Source of the DNA: Pontibacterium granulatum
Lineage (GTDB): Bacteria; Pseudomonadota; Gammaproteobacteria; Pseudomonadales; Balneatricaceae
NCBI RefSeq assembly: GCF_029961155.1
Contig: NZ_JASBRH010000003.1
Coordinates: forward strand, 186,001-250,000
Length of the DNA stretch: 64,000 nt
Reading direction: 5' to 3'
The translations under genes and the position numbers were made by a program. Each line of letters opens with the position of its first letter. Position 1 is the stretch's first letter. Shown here one piece after another: positions 9,273 to 18,514 of this stretch. The notes under the pieces were generated by a model. It was not told the origin of the DNA, did not search any database, and saw only the letters and a program-made list of their open reading frames with translations.

Positions 9273-10241
9273 ATGACTATTTACGAAGACAATTCACAGA
9301 CGATCGGCCGCACACCACTCGTAAAGCTGAAGCACATTGCCCCTGAAGCCAACCTGCTGGCGAAAGTAGAATCCCGTAACCCAGCAGGCTCCGTGAAATG
9401 CCGTATCGGTGCCAGTATGATCTGGGCGGCGGAAGAGGACGGCAGCCTGAAGCCGGGTATGACCATGATTGAACCAACCAGCGGTAACACCGGTATCGCG
9501 CTGGCATTCGTGGCAGCATCCCGTGGCTACAAGATTATGTTCACCATGCCATCCTCCATGAGCCTGGAGCGTCGCAAACTGATGAAAGCACTGGGCGCAG
9601 AGATCGTACTGACCGAACCGGCCAAGGGTATGAAAGGTGCGATTGAAAAAGCGCAGGAGATCGTTGATAGCGATCCGGAAAACTACCTGATGCTGCAGCA
9701 GTTCGAGAACCCGGCAAACCCAGCCATCCACGAAAAAACCACCGGTCCAGAGATCTGGAACGACACCAACGGTGAGATCGATATCTTTGTGGCAGGTGTC
9801 GGTACCGGCGGCACCATCTCCGGTACGTCCCGCTACATCAAGCACACCCAGGGTAAGGCAATCACCTCGGTTGCTGTTGAACCTGTGGACTCTCCGGTCA
9901 TCACTCAGGCACGTAACGGTGAAGAGCTGAAACCAGCGCCTCACAAGATTCAGGGTATCGGTGCTGGCTTCATTCCAAAGAACCTGGACATGGATATCAT
10001 CGACCGCGTCGAGCAGGTCAGTAACGATGAAGCAATCGAAATGGCCCGCGTTCTGATGCAGAAAGAAGGCATCCTGGCCGGGATTTCTGGCGGCGCTGCG
10101 GTAGTTGCCGCCAAACGCTTGGCACAACTACCTGAAAACAAAGGAAAAAATATTGTAGTAATACTACCAGACTCAGGTGAGCGTTACCTTTCCTCTGTTC
10201 TATTTGACGGTATGTTCACTGAAAACGAAACCCAGCAGTAA
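9273..10241 (+). CDS. cysK: Cysteine synthase A (O-acetylserine sulfhydrylase)
   Basis: PLP enzyme that makes L-cysteine from O-acetylserine and sulfide. The 322 residues align throughout with E. coli CysK. The PLP lysine is Lys42 in SVKCRIG, the substrate loop is [12 protein letters not shown], the phosphate-binding glycine loop is GVGTGGT, and the C-terminal segment is [14 protein letters not shown] seven bases before ATG supports the start. It is a single-gene unit: 250 bp of upstream sequence separates it from a divergent gene and a strong terminator follows. The SxNPxxSVKCR context and C-terminus favour CysK over CysM. Confidence 0.95.
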   Translation: MTIYEDNSQTIGRTPLVKLKHIAPEANLLAKVESRNPAGSVKCRIGASMIWAAEEDGSLKPGMTMIEPTSGNTGIALAFVAASRGYKIMFTMPSSMSLERRKLMKALGAEIVLTEPAKGMKGAIEKAQEIVDSDPENYLMLQQFENPANPAIHEKTTGPEIWNDTNGEIDIFVAGVGTGGTISGTSRYIKHTQGKAITSVAVEPVDSPVITQARNGEELKPAPHKIQGIGAGFIPKNLDMDIIDRVEQVSNDEAIEMARVLMQKEGILAGISGGAAVVAAKRLAQLPENKGKNIVVILPDSGERYLSSVLFDGMFTENETQQ

Positions 10242-10264
10242 GCGCTACGGCTTTCGAACGGCAT

Positions 10265-10293
10265 AAAAAAACCGGGCTATGCCCGGTTTTTTT
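10265..10293. terminator. Rho-independent terminator after cysK
   Basis: ACCGGGC (10271-10277), loop TAT, GCCCGGT (10281-10287) and a seven-T run. An A-run precedes the stem, so it can also stop leftward transcripts from the gene at 10328. Confidence 0.92.
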
Positions 10294-10327
10294 GTATCTG
10301 AATTTCACTCAGATTGTCAGCGACATC

Positions 10328-10525
10328 TTAGTGAATCAGCTCACGAATGGAATCGTGAGTTGGAAATTGGGTGCATTTGTCGACAATTACGCTTCCATCG
10401 CGACTACGAGTGATGGTGTACCAGTGTGGATCACGGTCTTGATCTGCATAGTGACCGTTTACAGAAAAGTTTTCACCATCTACTGCCAGCACTGCAATTG
10501 TGCGACTTTTGAACTCAGTTGACAT
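10328..10525 (-). CDS. Small uncharacterised protein (65 aa)
   Basis: I do not recognise the family. The 65-residue soluble, mildly acidic protein starts MSTEFKSRTIAVLAVDGENF and ends IRELIH. It is probably a compact mixed alpha/beta domain, with no signal peptide or membrane segment. Support for its being real: GGGAG about seven bases before ATG, an AT-rich promoter-like region upstream, coding-like composition, and a flanking bidirectional terminator. The alternating polar/hydrophobic strands (VNGHYADQD, HWYTITRSRDGSVIVDK) suggest a beta sheet. It stands alone between cysK and a transporter. Confidence 0.55.
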   Translation of the reverse strand: MSTEFKSRTIAVLAVDGENFSVNGHYADQDRDPHWYTITRSRDGSVIVDKCTQFPTHDSIRELIH

Positions 10526-10686
10526 CCACTCGCTCCCGTTGTTTTTTTAGGTTTTTTCATTTTTGTAGTTTTGCTACATACAATCTTAGCTTAGTGGAGA
10601 AATTTAACAAGCAGATGAACCTGTAACGACGGTTTTATGACATACTGCCCCGCACAGGTGCAAAACGGACATCCACAGGTAAACAA

Positions 10687-11634
10687 GTGAAAAGCAGCTT
10701 TCTTCCAGGCGGACTGATTCTGGCGTTTGTGATCGCATGGCTGGTACCTCATATCGGCGTACAGTTTAAGGATTGGGGCCTGATCCCCTGGATGGTGGTC
10801 ACTATCTTTACCATCAACGGATACCAGACCAACCTCAGTGAACTGCCCCGCTCGCGTAGCTTTGTTAGCGCCACTTTGCTTACCGCCATCATTGCCCTGC
10901 TTATCAGCCCGTTTATCGGTATGGGCGTCGCGACGGCTTTGGGACTCAGTGCCGGATTCACATTGGGACTGGTAGTGAAAGCCACCGTACCGCCGACCCT
11001 CTCGACCTGCATTGTGATGACGCAGCTAGCAGGCGGTTACGGCACCTGGGCGCTGATCATGACGATTGCGCTCAACATCATCGGTATATTCACTATCCCG
11101 TTTATGCTGGACCTTACTTTGGAAGGGGTGAGTGAAATCGTAATCGATCCCCTGCCCCTGTTACAGAAACTGGTGCTGCTGGTTTTACTGCCGTTTCTGG
11201 CAGGACTGGTGCTACGCCGTTTTGCGTCGATCGATCCCAAGCACATTGTACTGCAGTACCTGCCCTCAAGCTGTGTAATCGCAACTGTTTGGATGGCCCT
11301 GTCAGATTCGTCAGAGGTATTTCAGGCCCTTGATCTTACCGATCTGCTCAAAATTATCGTGGCCGTCTTGCTGGTGCACGCAGCGTTACTCTGCCTATGC
11401 TGGGGCGCCAGCCAGATTCTGCGTCTTGAATGGAAAGGGGCAATTGCAGTGATTCTGACCGGTGCCCAGAAAACGCTGCCGGTTGCGGTGAGCGTGCTCA
11501 CCGCCCTGAACCTGCCGATGGGTGAGGCATTGCTGGTGTGCGTGTTGTTCCACTTCCTTGTGCTGTTTGGAGATGCACTGCTGGTCCCATACCTGAAGCG
11601 CCCGCTCAACGAGCAAAGCGCTTTGAGTAAGTGA
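10687..11634 (+). CDS. BASS/SBF-like membrane transporter (YfeH-type)
   Basis: A 315-residue integral membrane protein with about nine to ten hydrophobic segments, resembling the bile-acid:sodium symporter superfamily (SBF-like, E. coli YfeH type). The conserved helix-break motif regions are VVKATVPPTLSTCIVMTQLAGG (about 98-119) and ILTGAQKTLPVAVSVLTA (about 258-275). Those two Thr/Ser-rich crossover segments are where family members bind Na+ and an organic anion. The substrate is unknown. The start is GTG at 10687, the first codon able to cover the leading hydrophobic segment. It is convergent with a Dyp peroxidase gene, the stops 10 bp apart. Confidence 0.8.
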   Translation: MKSSFLPGGLILAFVIAWLVPHIGVQFKDWGLIPWMVVTIFTINGYQTNLSELPRSRSFVSATLLTAIIALLISPFIGMGVATALGLSAGFTLGLVVKATVPPTLSTCIVMTQLAGGYGTWALIMTIALNIIGIFTIPFMLDLTLEGVSEIVIDPLPLLQKLVLLVLLPFLAGLVLRRFASIDPKHIVLQYLPSSCVIATVWMALSDSSEVFQALDLTDLLKIIVAVLLVHAALLCLCWGASQILRLEWKGAIAVILTGAQKTLPVAVSVLTALNLPMGEALLVCVLFHFLVLFGDALLVPYLKRPLNEQSALSK

Positions 11635-11644
11635 CGCACGCAGC

Positions 11645-12571
11645 TTAACTACCCAGCTTAGCCAATCCTTCAACCGATGGGGCAAAAAACGCAGCTCCGG
11701 TTACGGCGCGGGTATACTTTAACAAGTGATCGGTATGTCCCCCTTCACCATGGATCATACTCTCCAGCATCAGGCGGAAGTTGCTGTTATTACGGCAGTA
11801 ACTCGCAAACAGCAGTCCACACTCCTTCATATCGCCGTACGGCATACTATGGCGCAGGATCTCGATTGAGTTGCCATTATCATCTTTCAGCGAGGTGCGC
11901 TTGGTATGGGCGGTCAGAGCCTTATCGGCCCCGGCATACTCAACGTTGTCTGCCTTGGTACGACCGATAATGTCCTCCTGCGCTTTCACCTGCAGGCGGT
12001 TCCAGTGTGTCATGTTATGCACGTAGCGCTGGATGTGAATATAACTGCCACCATAAAACTCAGCATCTTCATCCCCCACCACGGCCACATCCAGACGGTG
12101 ATCACCTTCCGGGTTTTCAGTACCATCTACGAATCCCGTCAGGTCTCGGCTATCGAGATAACGGAACCCCTCGACTTCCTCGACCAACTCAACAGCATCG
12201 CCTAAGTTTACAGTCAGTTCAGTGGCGAATTGGAAGTTCAGATCCTTGCGTTCTGAGCGGATATGGAAAAGCAGGTCTACCGGGGTAAAGGGCGCCACGT
12301 TGTCACCGTTTTCCAGTGCCGGAAACGGCGCTAGTTCTGCCGGACGCGTGCGCGGATGAATCCTCTCCCAGTAGCCGCTGCCAATCGCAGCCACAACATG
12401 AAATTCGGCGTCCGGATAGTTACTGCGGTATTCCGCTTCGAGCTGAGGTATCCGACGTAACACATTCAACACCTGAGCAACTGCACCATCGGCATTGGAC
12501 TGGTTGAACGTAAGAAATAAAGCGGCGCTGTTGGCTTCTGCTGTGATACCCAACTGTGGACGTGCGGACAT
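11645..12571 (-). CDS. Dye-decolorizing (Dyp-type) heme peroxidase
   Basis: A 308-residue cytoplasmic heme peroxidase of the Dyp family, which uses H2O2 to oxidise phenolic and dye substrates. The distal-side GxxDG motif is GFVDGTENPEG (about residues 150-160), holding the catalytic aspartate. The likely proximal heme histidine lies in YIHIQRYVHNMTHWN, and HSMPYGDMKECGLLFASYC is a conserved family block. There is no Tat signal and no adjacent encapsulin gene, so it looks like a free cytoplasmic enzyme rather than encapsulated cargo. GGGAG six bases upstream supports the ATG. Confidence 0.9.
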   Translation of the reverse strand: MSARPQLGITAEANSAALFLTFNQSNADGAVAQVLNVLRRIPQLEAEYRSNYPDAEFHVVAAIGSGYWERIHPRTRPAELAPFPALENGDNVAPFTPVDLLFHIRSERKDLNFQFATELTVNLGDAVELVEEVEGFRYLDSRDLTGFVDGTENPEGDHRLDVAVVGDEDAEFYGGSYIHIQRYVHNMTHWNRLQVKAQEDIIGRTKADNVEYAGADKALTAHTKRTSLKDDNGNSIEILRHSMPYGDMKECGLLFASYCRNNSNFRLMLESMIHGEGGHTDHLLKYTRAVTGAAFFAPSVEGLAKLGS

Positions 12572-12786
12572 AAAAGACTCCCTGTGCTGAACGATATAAC
12601 TGCATCAGTATAGCCAGACGTGGATGGCAGGGATATTTGATTTGGGCAAATAAAACGATAGATACCAGCTATCAATATCAAAAACATGATAGCCAAGCAC
12701 AGAAAAACCGGCCCAATATACATCAGACCAGTTTAATCAGGAAACACGCAATAATGTGCCTCGGGCTCCAAATTCAGAAGATAAGG

Positions 12787-13629
12787 TTAGGAGATGGTTG
12801 CGACCGGACGGGCCGGTTCACGAATCCATTCACTCCAGGAACCGGCATAGATGCGCGTACCCGTAATCCCTGCCACCGCCATCGCCAACTGGTTGTGGCA
12901 AGCCGTTACACCGGAACCACAGTAATGCACAACGTTTTGCGCCTCGGTCGTTCCGAGCAATTGCTGCCACTCGACCTGCAGCTGCCCGGCGGACTTGAAC
13001 AGGCCATTCTCCAGATTATCCGTCAGCGGACGGTTGAGCGCCCCCGGAATGTGCCCTGCCACCGGATCGATCGGCTCCTGCTCGCCGCGATAGCGTTCGG
13101 CACCGCGTGCGTCCACCAGCGTGATGCTTTGGTCATCGAGTGATTTCAGCACCTCATCCACGGACAGGTTCATGTCATCACGCAGGCATACAGCAAAGTC
13201 TCCACACTCAGTTTTTGGCACCGTCTGAGTTACCTCAAAGCCAGCTTGCACCCAATGTGGATAACCACCGTTCAGTACTGCAACAGCATCGTGTCCCAAC
13301 CAACGCAGCAGCCACCAGCTGCGTGCAGCCATCGCACCACCACAGTCGTCATACACCACCACTTGCTGGTTATTATTCAGACCGTATGAGCGCAGCTTGT
13401 CTGCCAACTTATCCACATCCGGCAGCGGATGCCGCCCGGTTTGCGGTGTAATCGGCGAGGACAGATCGTCATCCAGATGCATAAAACAGGCACCCGGTAG
13501 GTGGGCTTCGCGGTATACACGCTGACCATACCCGGCGTCTGCCAGACTGAAGCGACAGTCAAGCACCAGTGTATCGTCCTGTTCGATCAGGGCATGGAGT
13601 TCGGGGGCAGTGATCAGCGTTGTATACAT
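12787..13629 (-). CDS. sseA: 3-mercaptopyruvate/thiosulfate sulfurtransferase (tandem rhodanese)
   Basis: A 280-residue two-domain rhodanese. The N-terminal domain (about 1-135) is inactive, with Asp95-Cys96 in VYDDCGG. The C-terminal domain carries Cys237 in the active loop CGSGVTA. That loop sequence is typical of 3-mercaptopyruvate sulfurtransferases (E. coli SseA type) rather than the CRKGVT loop of thiosulfate:cyanide rhodanese. It moves sulfur from 3-mercaptopyruvate to thiol acceptors or cyanide. AAGGA lies upstream of ATG. The short gap to trpS suggests possible cotranscription from the trpS side. Confidence 0.88.
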   Translation of the reverse strand: MYTTLITAPELHALIEQDDTLVLDCRFSLADAGYGQRVYREAHLPGACFMHLDDDLSSPITPQTGRHPLPDVDKLADKLRSYGLNNNQQVVVYDDCGGAMAARSWWLLRWLGHDAVAVLNGGYPHWVQAGFEVTQTVPKTECGDFAVCLRDDMNLSVDEVLKSLDDQSITLVDARGAERYRGEQEPIDPVAGHIPGALNRPLTDNLENGLFKSAGQLQVEWQQLLGTTEAQNVVHYCGSGVTACHNQLAMAVAGITGTRIYAGSWSEWIREPARPVATIS

Positions 13630-13655
13630 TGTTTAACGTCCTTATTCGTTATCGA

Positions 13656-14936
13656 TTAAGCCAACAGATCCGCCAGTTCTTCACGCAGCAGGTCCAGCTC
13701 GTTCTGAGCTTTCTGCTTCGCTTTCTTCTTCAACCCTGCGACTTCTTCTTCCTTGCTGGAGATCAGCGCCTGAGCGGCTGCAGGTTTATCATCTGCGGAC
13801 TGTACTTCTTCAAGCTGCGGTTTAAGCTGCATCAGAATCGCACGGCGGCGGCCCGCTTCGGCACGCGCCAGCGCTTCTTCCGATACCTCTTTCTTTTTCT
13901 TCTCTTCTTTAGCGGCAGTTGCCACGTGGGTCAGTGGGCGGATACCCGCTGCAATGCGTACTTTTTCCAGCAGCGGTGCAGCTGTTTCACGGGCTTTTGC
14001 CGCCCCTTTCTCAAGCACCGCTTCTACGTCGGCCGGGCTTGCCATCAGCTCATTGTAAAGTGCACGAGGCTCGCTCAGCTTGGCATCCATAAATTCGAAC
14101 AGCTCTTTCTTCGCATCACCCCAGCCGATACCGTTCAGGAACTTGTCGCGCATCTGCTGTTGCTCTGCTTCCTCTGCAAAGCAGCTGTACAGCTGGAACA
14201 GGGTGCTGTTATCCGGATCTTTCGGTTCGCCCGGTGCCTTGGTGTCGGTCACGATCTGGTTGATCAGCTTACGCAACTCATCCGCGGAGCAGAACAGTGG
14301 AATGGTGTTGTCGTAGCTCTTGGACATCTTTCGACCGTCCAGGCCCGGGATCAGTTGGGTCTGCTCGTCCACCAGGGCTTCCGGCAGAGTGAACAGCTGC
14401 TCGTAGGTGTGGTTGAAACGACCGGCTACGTCACGTGCCATCTCGATGTGCTGGATCTGGTCCTTACCCACCGGGATGATATCGGCGTTGAACATCAAAA
14501 TGTCTGCGGCCATCAGGATTGGGTAACTGAACAAGCCCATAGTGACGCCATCGTCCAGGTCCTGCTTGCCCGCATCACGGTTGGCATCAACAGACGCTTT
14601 GTAGGCGTGGGCACGGTTCATCAGGCCCTTGGAGCACATACAGGTCAGAATCCAGGTCAGTTCCGGGATCTCGTGGATATCGCTCTGGCGATAGAAGGTG
14701 GTTTTGTCGGTATCCAGTCCAAGCGCCAGCCAGGTTGCAGCAATCTCACGGGACGAACGCGCCACACGCTCCGGGTCATGGCACTTGATCAGTGCATGGT
14801 AGTCCGCCAGAAAGTAGAAGCTGCTGAAATCAGGGTTAGTGCTTGCGTCAATAGCTGGTTTGATCGCACCCAGGTAGTTACCCACGTGTGGGGTACCTGT
14901 GGTGGTGATACCGGTCAGAACCGTCTTCTTGCTCAT
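13656..14936 (-). CDS. trpS: Tryptophanyl-tRNA synthetase, long form
   Basis: Class Ic aminoacyl-tRNA synthetase charging tRNA-Trp. The HIGH-type motif is [11 protein letters not shown] near the N-terminus and the KMSKS loop is [10 protein letters not shown] at about 200. It has 426 residues against roughly 330 for the E. coli form. The extra C-terminal segment, about residues 340-426, is rich in Lys, Glu and Ala ([17 protein letters not shown], then [16 protein letters not shown]) and predicted helical or coiled-coil. Longer TrpRS forms of this kind occur in pseudomonads and relatives. The tail's role is unknown; tRNA binding is one guess. Confidence 0.95.
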   Translation of the reverse strand: MSKKTVLTGITTTGTPHVGNYLGAIKPAIDASTNPDFSSFYFLADYHALIKCHDPERVARSSREIAATWLALGLDTDKTTFYRQSDIHEIPELTWILTCMCSKGLMNRAHAYKASVDANRDAGKQDLDDGVTMGLFSYPILMAADILMFNADIIPVGKDQIQHIEMARDVAGRFNHTYEQLFTLPEALVDEQTQLIPGLDGRKMSKSYDNTIPLFCSADELRKLINQIVTDTKAPGEPKDPDNSTLFQLYSCFAEEAEQQQMRDKFLNGIGWGDAKKELFEFMDAKLSEPRALYNELMASPADVEAVLEKGAAKARETAAPLLEKVRIAAGIRPLTHVATAAKEEKKKKEVSEEALARAEAGRRRAILMQLKPQLEEVQSADDKPAAAQALISSKEEEVAGLKKKAKQKAQNELDLLREELADLLA

Positions 14937-15093
14937 GAAACTCGAATCTCTGGAATCTGGAATAAAATTTGATCGCTATGATAGCGTAATTCACTACTAA
15001 AGGCGCGTGTGTTCAGGTGCGTATCACCTTCCCTTCGACCAAAAGCGGTGGTAAAAACAATATCTTAACTATAACGATAACTGTATTGCCGCT

Positions 15094-15375
15094 ATGTCTG
15101 AATCCCTCGCGTCCTGGATCACCCTTTCCGCCCTGCTTTTGTCAGCCGTTGTCCTGCTGGTTCGTAATCCTGACCGCTCGGCACAGGCCATTCTGATGAA
15201 TCTGGTAACAGCCGTGTTGTGTATGTTCGGTGGTTTGTTAATCGCTGCCGTCACCATGAAAGTCCTGGGCGGTATCGACAACCCAATCATCAGTTCCATA
15301 CTGGTTGTGATCGGCGCGCTGCTGTGCGTCGCCGGGAAAGAAAAATTCGGCGCACAAAAAAGACTGACTAAATAA
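15094..15375 (+). CDS. Small inner-membrane protein, unknown function
   Basis: A 93-residue protein with three predicted membrane helices (about residues 7-22, 33-57 and 64-82) and a basic C-terminal tail (KEKFGAQKRLTK). I recognise no family. There is no clear ribosome site before the ATG, so the start is tentative, but the hydrophobic periodicity and position upstream of a conserved DUF2789 gene on the same strand support it. It is divergent from trpS. Confidence 0.6.
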   Translation: MSESLASWITLSALLLSAVVLLVRNPDRSAQAILMNLVTAVLCMFGGLLIAAVTMKVLGGIDNPIISSILVVIGALLCVAGKEKFGAQKRLTK

Positions 15376-15452
15376 GTCGGATTTGACACCCAGCCAATCC
15401 TGACCAACACTCAAAGCGATATAGATCCTTTAAAAGTTGTTGGGAGATTGTG

Positions 15453-15686
15453 ATGGACATGTCCGCACACACCATGAATACCCTTTTTGACCAGCTCGGT
15501 CTGCCAAGCAGCGATAAGGACATCAAACAGTTTGTAACCACGCACCGTCTTTATAGCGGTGATATCCGGCTAACCGAGGCCACCTTCTGGACGCCGGCTC
15601 AATCTGCGTTCCTGAAGGAATCACTGGATTCAGATTCCGACTGGTGTGAACTGGTCGATGAGCTGGACAGTATGCTCCGCCACTAA
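15453..15686 (+). CDS. DUF2789 family protein
   Basis: A 77-residue soluble protein with the DUF2789 pattern: HTMNTLFDQLGLPSSDKDI near the N-terminus, then the conserved FWTPAQSAFLKESLDSDSDWCELVDELD. It is probably a small helical protein; no function is known for the family. ATG at 15453 is chosen because GGGAG sits six bases upstream; a GTG directly before it would be too close. It is followed by a strong terminator. Confidence 0.82.
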   Translation: MDMSAHTMNTLFDQLGLPSSDKDIKQFVTTHRLYSGDIRLTEATFWTPAQSAFLKESLDSDSDWCELVDELDSMLRH

Positions 15687-15723
15687 GCGGACGACCCAAC
15701 GGGGCAATCACCGTCCCGACAGA

Positions 15724-15752
15724 AGACCGCACAAAACGCGGTCTTTTTTTTT
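15724..15752 (+). terminator. Rho-independent terminator after the DUF2789 gene
   Basis: AGACCGC (15724-15730) and GCGGTCT (15738-15744) with a seven-base loop, followed by a run of eight further T. Confidence 0.9.
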
Positions 15753-15806
15753 GCCGCCTGCGGCGTATCATGGATCCCAAACGAGGTTAAGGACCAATAG
15801 ATACCT

Positions 15807-16577
15807 ATGCTGATTGTTATCTCACCTGCCAAAACACTGGATTACGATACCGCACCGGTGACTGACACCTACAGTCAGCCGGGTTACCTGAATCACTCTG
15901 CCGACTTGATCGAGCAGCTGCGCACCCTGTCGGTACAGGATGTTGCGGAGTTGATGAAGTTGAGTGACAAACTGGCTAGCCTGAACGTTGCGCGTTTCGA
16001 AGAATGGACGCCGGAATTCAACACCGACAACGCCAAGCAAGCGCTGCTCGCCTTTAAAGGTGATGTTTACGCGGGTATGGACGCACAGAGCTTCAGCGAT
16101 GATGACTTTGCTTTTGCTCAGGATCATCTGCGTATTCTGTCAGGCCTCTACGGGCTGCTGAAACCGCTGGATCTGATGCAGCCCTACCGCCTGGAGATGG
16201 GCACTAAGCTGGCGAATGGACGCGGCAAGGACCTGTACCAGTTCTGGGGTAACATCATCTGCGATGCGCTGAATGAAGAGCTCAAGCAGGAGCAGGTCCT
16301 GATCAACCTGGCCTCCAACGAGTACTTCAAGGCCGCCAAGGCGAAGGGCATCTCCTCACGCATCATTACGCCGGTGTTCAAGGACTGGAAGAACGGCCAG
16401 TACAAGATGATCAGTTTCTACGCCAAAAAAGCACGCGGCCTGATGAGTCGCTACATCATCCAGAACAAACTGGAAGACCCGGAGCAGCTGAAAGGCTTTG
16501 ATCTGGAAGGCTACCGCTTCGCTGAAAGCATGTCCGAGGGCGATACCTGGACCTTTATCCGCGATCACGAAGCGTAA
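15807..16577 (+). CDS. yaaA: Peroxide-stress protein YaaA (DUF328)
   Basis: A 256-residue YaaA/DUF328 protein. In E. coli the family limits free intracellular iron during H2O2 stress and has DNA-binding ability. Conserved blocks are the opening [17 protein letters not shown], the central [36 protein letters not shown] and the closing [13 protein letters not shown]. Full length with no anomalies. Upstream AAGGA is 13 bases from ATG, so translation efficiency may be modest. Terminators lie on both sides, making it a single-gene unit. Confidence 0.95.
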   Translation: MLIVISPAKTLDYDTAPVTDTYSQPGYLNHSADLIEQLRTLSVQDVAELMKLSDKLASLNVARFEEWTPEFNTDNAKQALLAFKGDVYAGMDAQSFSDDDFAFAQDHLRILSGLYGLLKPLDLMQPYRLEMGTKLANGRGKDLYQFWGNIICDALNEELKQEQVLINLASNEYFKAAKAKGISSRIITPVFKDWKNGQYKMISFYAKKARGLMSRYIIQNKLEDPEQLKGFDLEGYRFAESMSEGDTWTFIRDHEA

Positions 16578-16590
16578 AACTCGGATGCCG

Positions 16591-16622
16591 AAAAAAAAAG
16601 CGACCCCGAGGTCGCTTTTTTA
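16591..16622. terminator. Bidirectional terminator between yaaA and the Tim44-like gene
   Basis: An A-run, GCGACC (16600-16605), loop CCGA, GGTCGC (16610-16615) and a T-run. A/T tracts on both sides make it usable by the two convergent genes. Confidence 0.9.
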
Positions 16623-16658
16623 TTGCCCGGCAGTTGGCGCCAACCGCTGACTAGCAAA

Positions 16659-17552
16659 TTAACGTGGCTGCTCGATACCCACGATGATCCAATCGGCATT
16701 TTCAACGGTCATGTCACGGGTCAGGTGCCAGATCTCGTTGAATTCGGTGGTCTGATCGGAATCTTCCTTCAGCCAGCCGTAGAAGTTGATGCTTACCACT
16801 ACATAGTCGTCTTCGGTGATGAAGTTGGCCAATTCAGCCATCACAGACACCACCTCGGTGGTCTGGTTTTCCGGCAGCTTGGCACGCTCTTCCTTCAGCG
16901 CCGTCAGCAACTCTTCAGATGTATAGCTTGCGATCTCACTCCAATCGCTGTTATCCCAGGCACGCTGCAAGATACTGAAGTGATCCCGTGCTCCCGCCAG
17001 GAAGGCTTCTTTGTTAAACCACTCGGGTGTCTGCGGCTCGCCGCCCCCCAATCCGGAGCTGAACACAGGTGTCGAAGGTTTCACTTCTTCAACCTTTGGC
17101 TCTTCGAACGCAGTGCGCTTTTGCGCACGCTCAGGACGCATCTCATACTGCGCACCATCGGTGGCGTATTGCGGTGGTCGTTGCGACTTCCTGAACATCG
17201 AGAAAATCTTGAAGGCGATAAACACAAACGCCAGAAGCAGCAGGATATCCATAAACTGGATACCTTCAAACGCACCACCAAAGAACAGGGCACCCAACAG
17301 GCCACCGGCCAACAGACCAGCCATCAGGCCACCAAAGCCACTACGTTTCTTAACCGGCTGCTGGGTTTTGGACGCTGTAGTCGCCGTACTTTGTTTTTGC
17401 TGGGTTGGTGCAGGAGCCACCTGTTTCTTTGTAGGGGTTGAGAAGCTCTTACCGAAGGAGGAACCACCACCGAGGCGCTTGGCTTCGGCGTAATCCACGG
17501 TGAACGTGAAAGTGGCCAGAACGACCATCAGGCTCACAAGAAAAGTACGCAT
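16659..17552 (-). CDS. Tim44-like domain protein, membrane anchored
   Basis: A 297-residue protein. It has an N-terminal signal sequence (MRTFLVSLMVVLATFTFTVDYAEA), then a Ser/Thr/Lys/Gln-rich linker. A Gly-rich hydrophobic block (about 72-92) and a membrane helix (about 97-114) follow. The C-terminal Tim44-like domain (about 175-297) is recognisable by FLAGARDHFSILQRAWDNSDWSEIASYTSEEL and the closing EIWHLTRDM. Tim44-like domains are cystatin-like folds that bind proteins or lipids. Bacterial members are common beside envelope genes, but their role is not settled. AGGAAG upstream of ATG supports the start. Confidence 0.82.
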   Translation of the reverse strand: MRTFLVSLMVVLATFTFTVDYAEAKRLGGGSSFGKSFSTPTKKQVAPAPTQQKQSTATTASKTQQPVKKRSGFGGLMAGLLAGGLLGALFFGGAFEGIQFMDILLLLAFVFIAFKIFSMFRKSQRPPQYATDGAQYEMRPERAQKRTAFEEPKVEEVKPSTPVFSSGLGGGEPQTPEWFNKEAFLAGARDHFSILQRAWDNSDWSEIASYTSEELLTALKEERAKLPENQTTEVVSVMAELANFITEDDYVVVSINFYGWLKEDSDQTTEFNEIWHLTRDMTVENADWIIVGIEQPR

Positions 17553-17560
17553 AAAACTTC

Positions 17561-18514
17561 CTAAGTTTGTAATTTTATTCGTTTCAGGGTATCAGCAATA
17601 ACCGCAAAGTAGATACCGGCGAATATTAATACCACACCCCATAGGTGGAAGGAATAGAGCTGTTCCCCCAGGAAAATTGTGGATAACAGCAGCCCGAACA
17701 CCGGCATCAGGTGAATCGCCAACCCCGCAACCGCAGCCCCAAGTTCCTCGACACCCTTATTCCAGAAGATATATGCCAGTATAGAAGGAAAGATTGCCAG
17801 ATAGAGTACGGTCGCCCCCACTGTTGCGTTCAGTTCAATCGGCTGGGCTGTGCGCATCTCCCAGAAACAGAGCGGCGCCAGGAAAATAACCGCCACAATC
17901 ACGGTCGTTCCAAAGAACGTGAACACATCCAGCTCCTTCGGTTTCCAACGCAGGGCAACGGAGTACACCGCCCAGACCATTACGGCACCGGCAATCCACA
18001 AATCCCCCTGGTTGAACTGCAGCCCTGTTAGCACGGCCAGATCCGCCTTGGAGATTAGCACTGCCACCCCACTGAACGACAACAAAATCCCCAGCCACTG
18101 CTTGCGTGAACCACGCTCACCGAGAAACAACGCACCAATCACCAAAATCAGAATCGGGATGATGGACTGCATCAGCACAGCGTTGGTTGCCGTTGTATCC
18201 TGCACACCGATATAGATCTGAGTATTAAAGCCTGCCACACCCACAACGCCGTAGAAAATCAGTTTGCCGATATTGGCACGAATCACTGCGCGCTTTTTAT
18301 ACAGCCGCGGAAGCAGCCAGGGCAAAATCAACAACAGCGCCAGCGTCCAGCGGGAGAACGCCATGGTGATAGGCGGTATATCCGTGTGCATGGCGCGTGC
18401 CAATACAAAGTTGCCCGACCAGAACAACGTGGTCAGAACGAGTAACAGATAAGCCAAGGCAGGATCCTTATTGCCGGTTGAGAATTCGGGAGAGAAGATT
18501 GCCGGTCGGTTCAT
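17561..18514 (-). CDS. EamA/DMT-family transporter
   Basis: A member of the drug/metabolite transporter superfamily with ten predicted membrane helices in two EamA repeats (about 20-155 and 170-305). Typical signs are TTLFWSGNFVLAR near the N-terminus and SILAYIFWNKGVEELGA in the second repeat. Members export amino acids or metabolites; the substrate is unknown here. The coordinates give the longest frame (ATG at 18514, 317 residues), which overlaps the channel gene by 47 bp. A TTG at 18457 has AAGGA at ideal spacing, would begin right at helix 1 and would remove the overlap, so it may be the true start. Likely cotranscribed with the channel. Confidence 0.85.
   Translation of the reverse strand: MNRPAIFSPEFSTGNKDPALAYLLLVLTTLFWSGNFVLARAMHTDIPPITMAFSRWTLALLLILPWLLPRLYKKRAVIRANIGKLIFYGVVGVAGFNTQIYIGVQDTTATNAVLMQSIIPILILVIGALFLGERGSRKQWLGILLSFSGVAVLISKADLAVLTGLQFNQGDLWIAGAVMVWAVYSVALRWKPKELDVFTFFGTTVIVAVIFLAPLCFWEMRTAQPIELNATVGATVLYLAIFPSILAYIFWNKGVEELGAAVAGLAIHLMPVFGLLLSTIFLGEQLYSFHLWGVVLIFAGIYFAVIADTLKRIKLQT

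Noticed and set aside
13620-14972. Long open frame (450 codons) opposite trpS
   Set aside because: It is the mirror of a well-conserved synthetase gene, has a Cys/His/Gln-rich composition with no domain, and no ribosome site.
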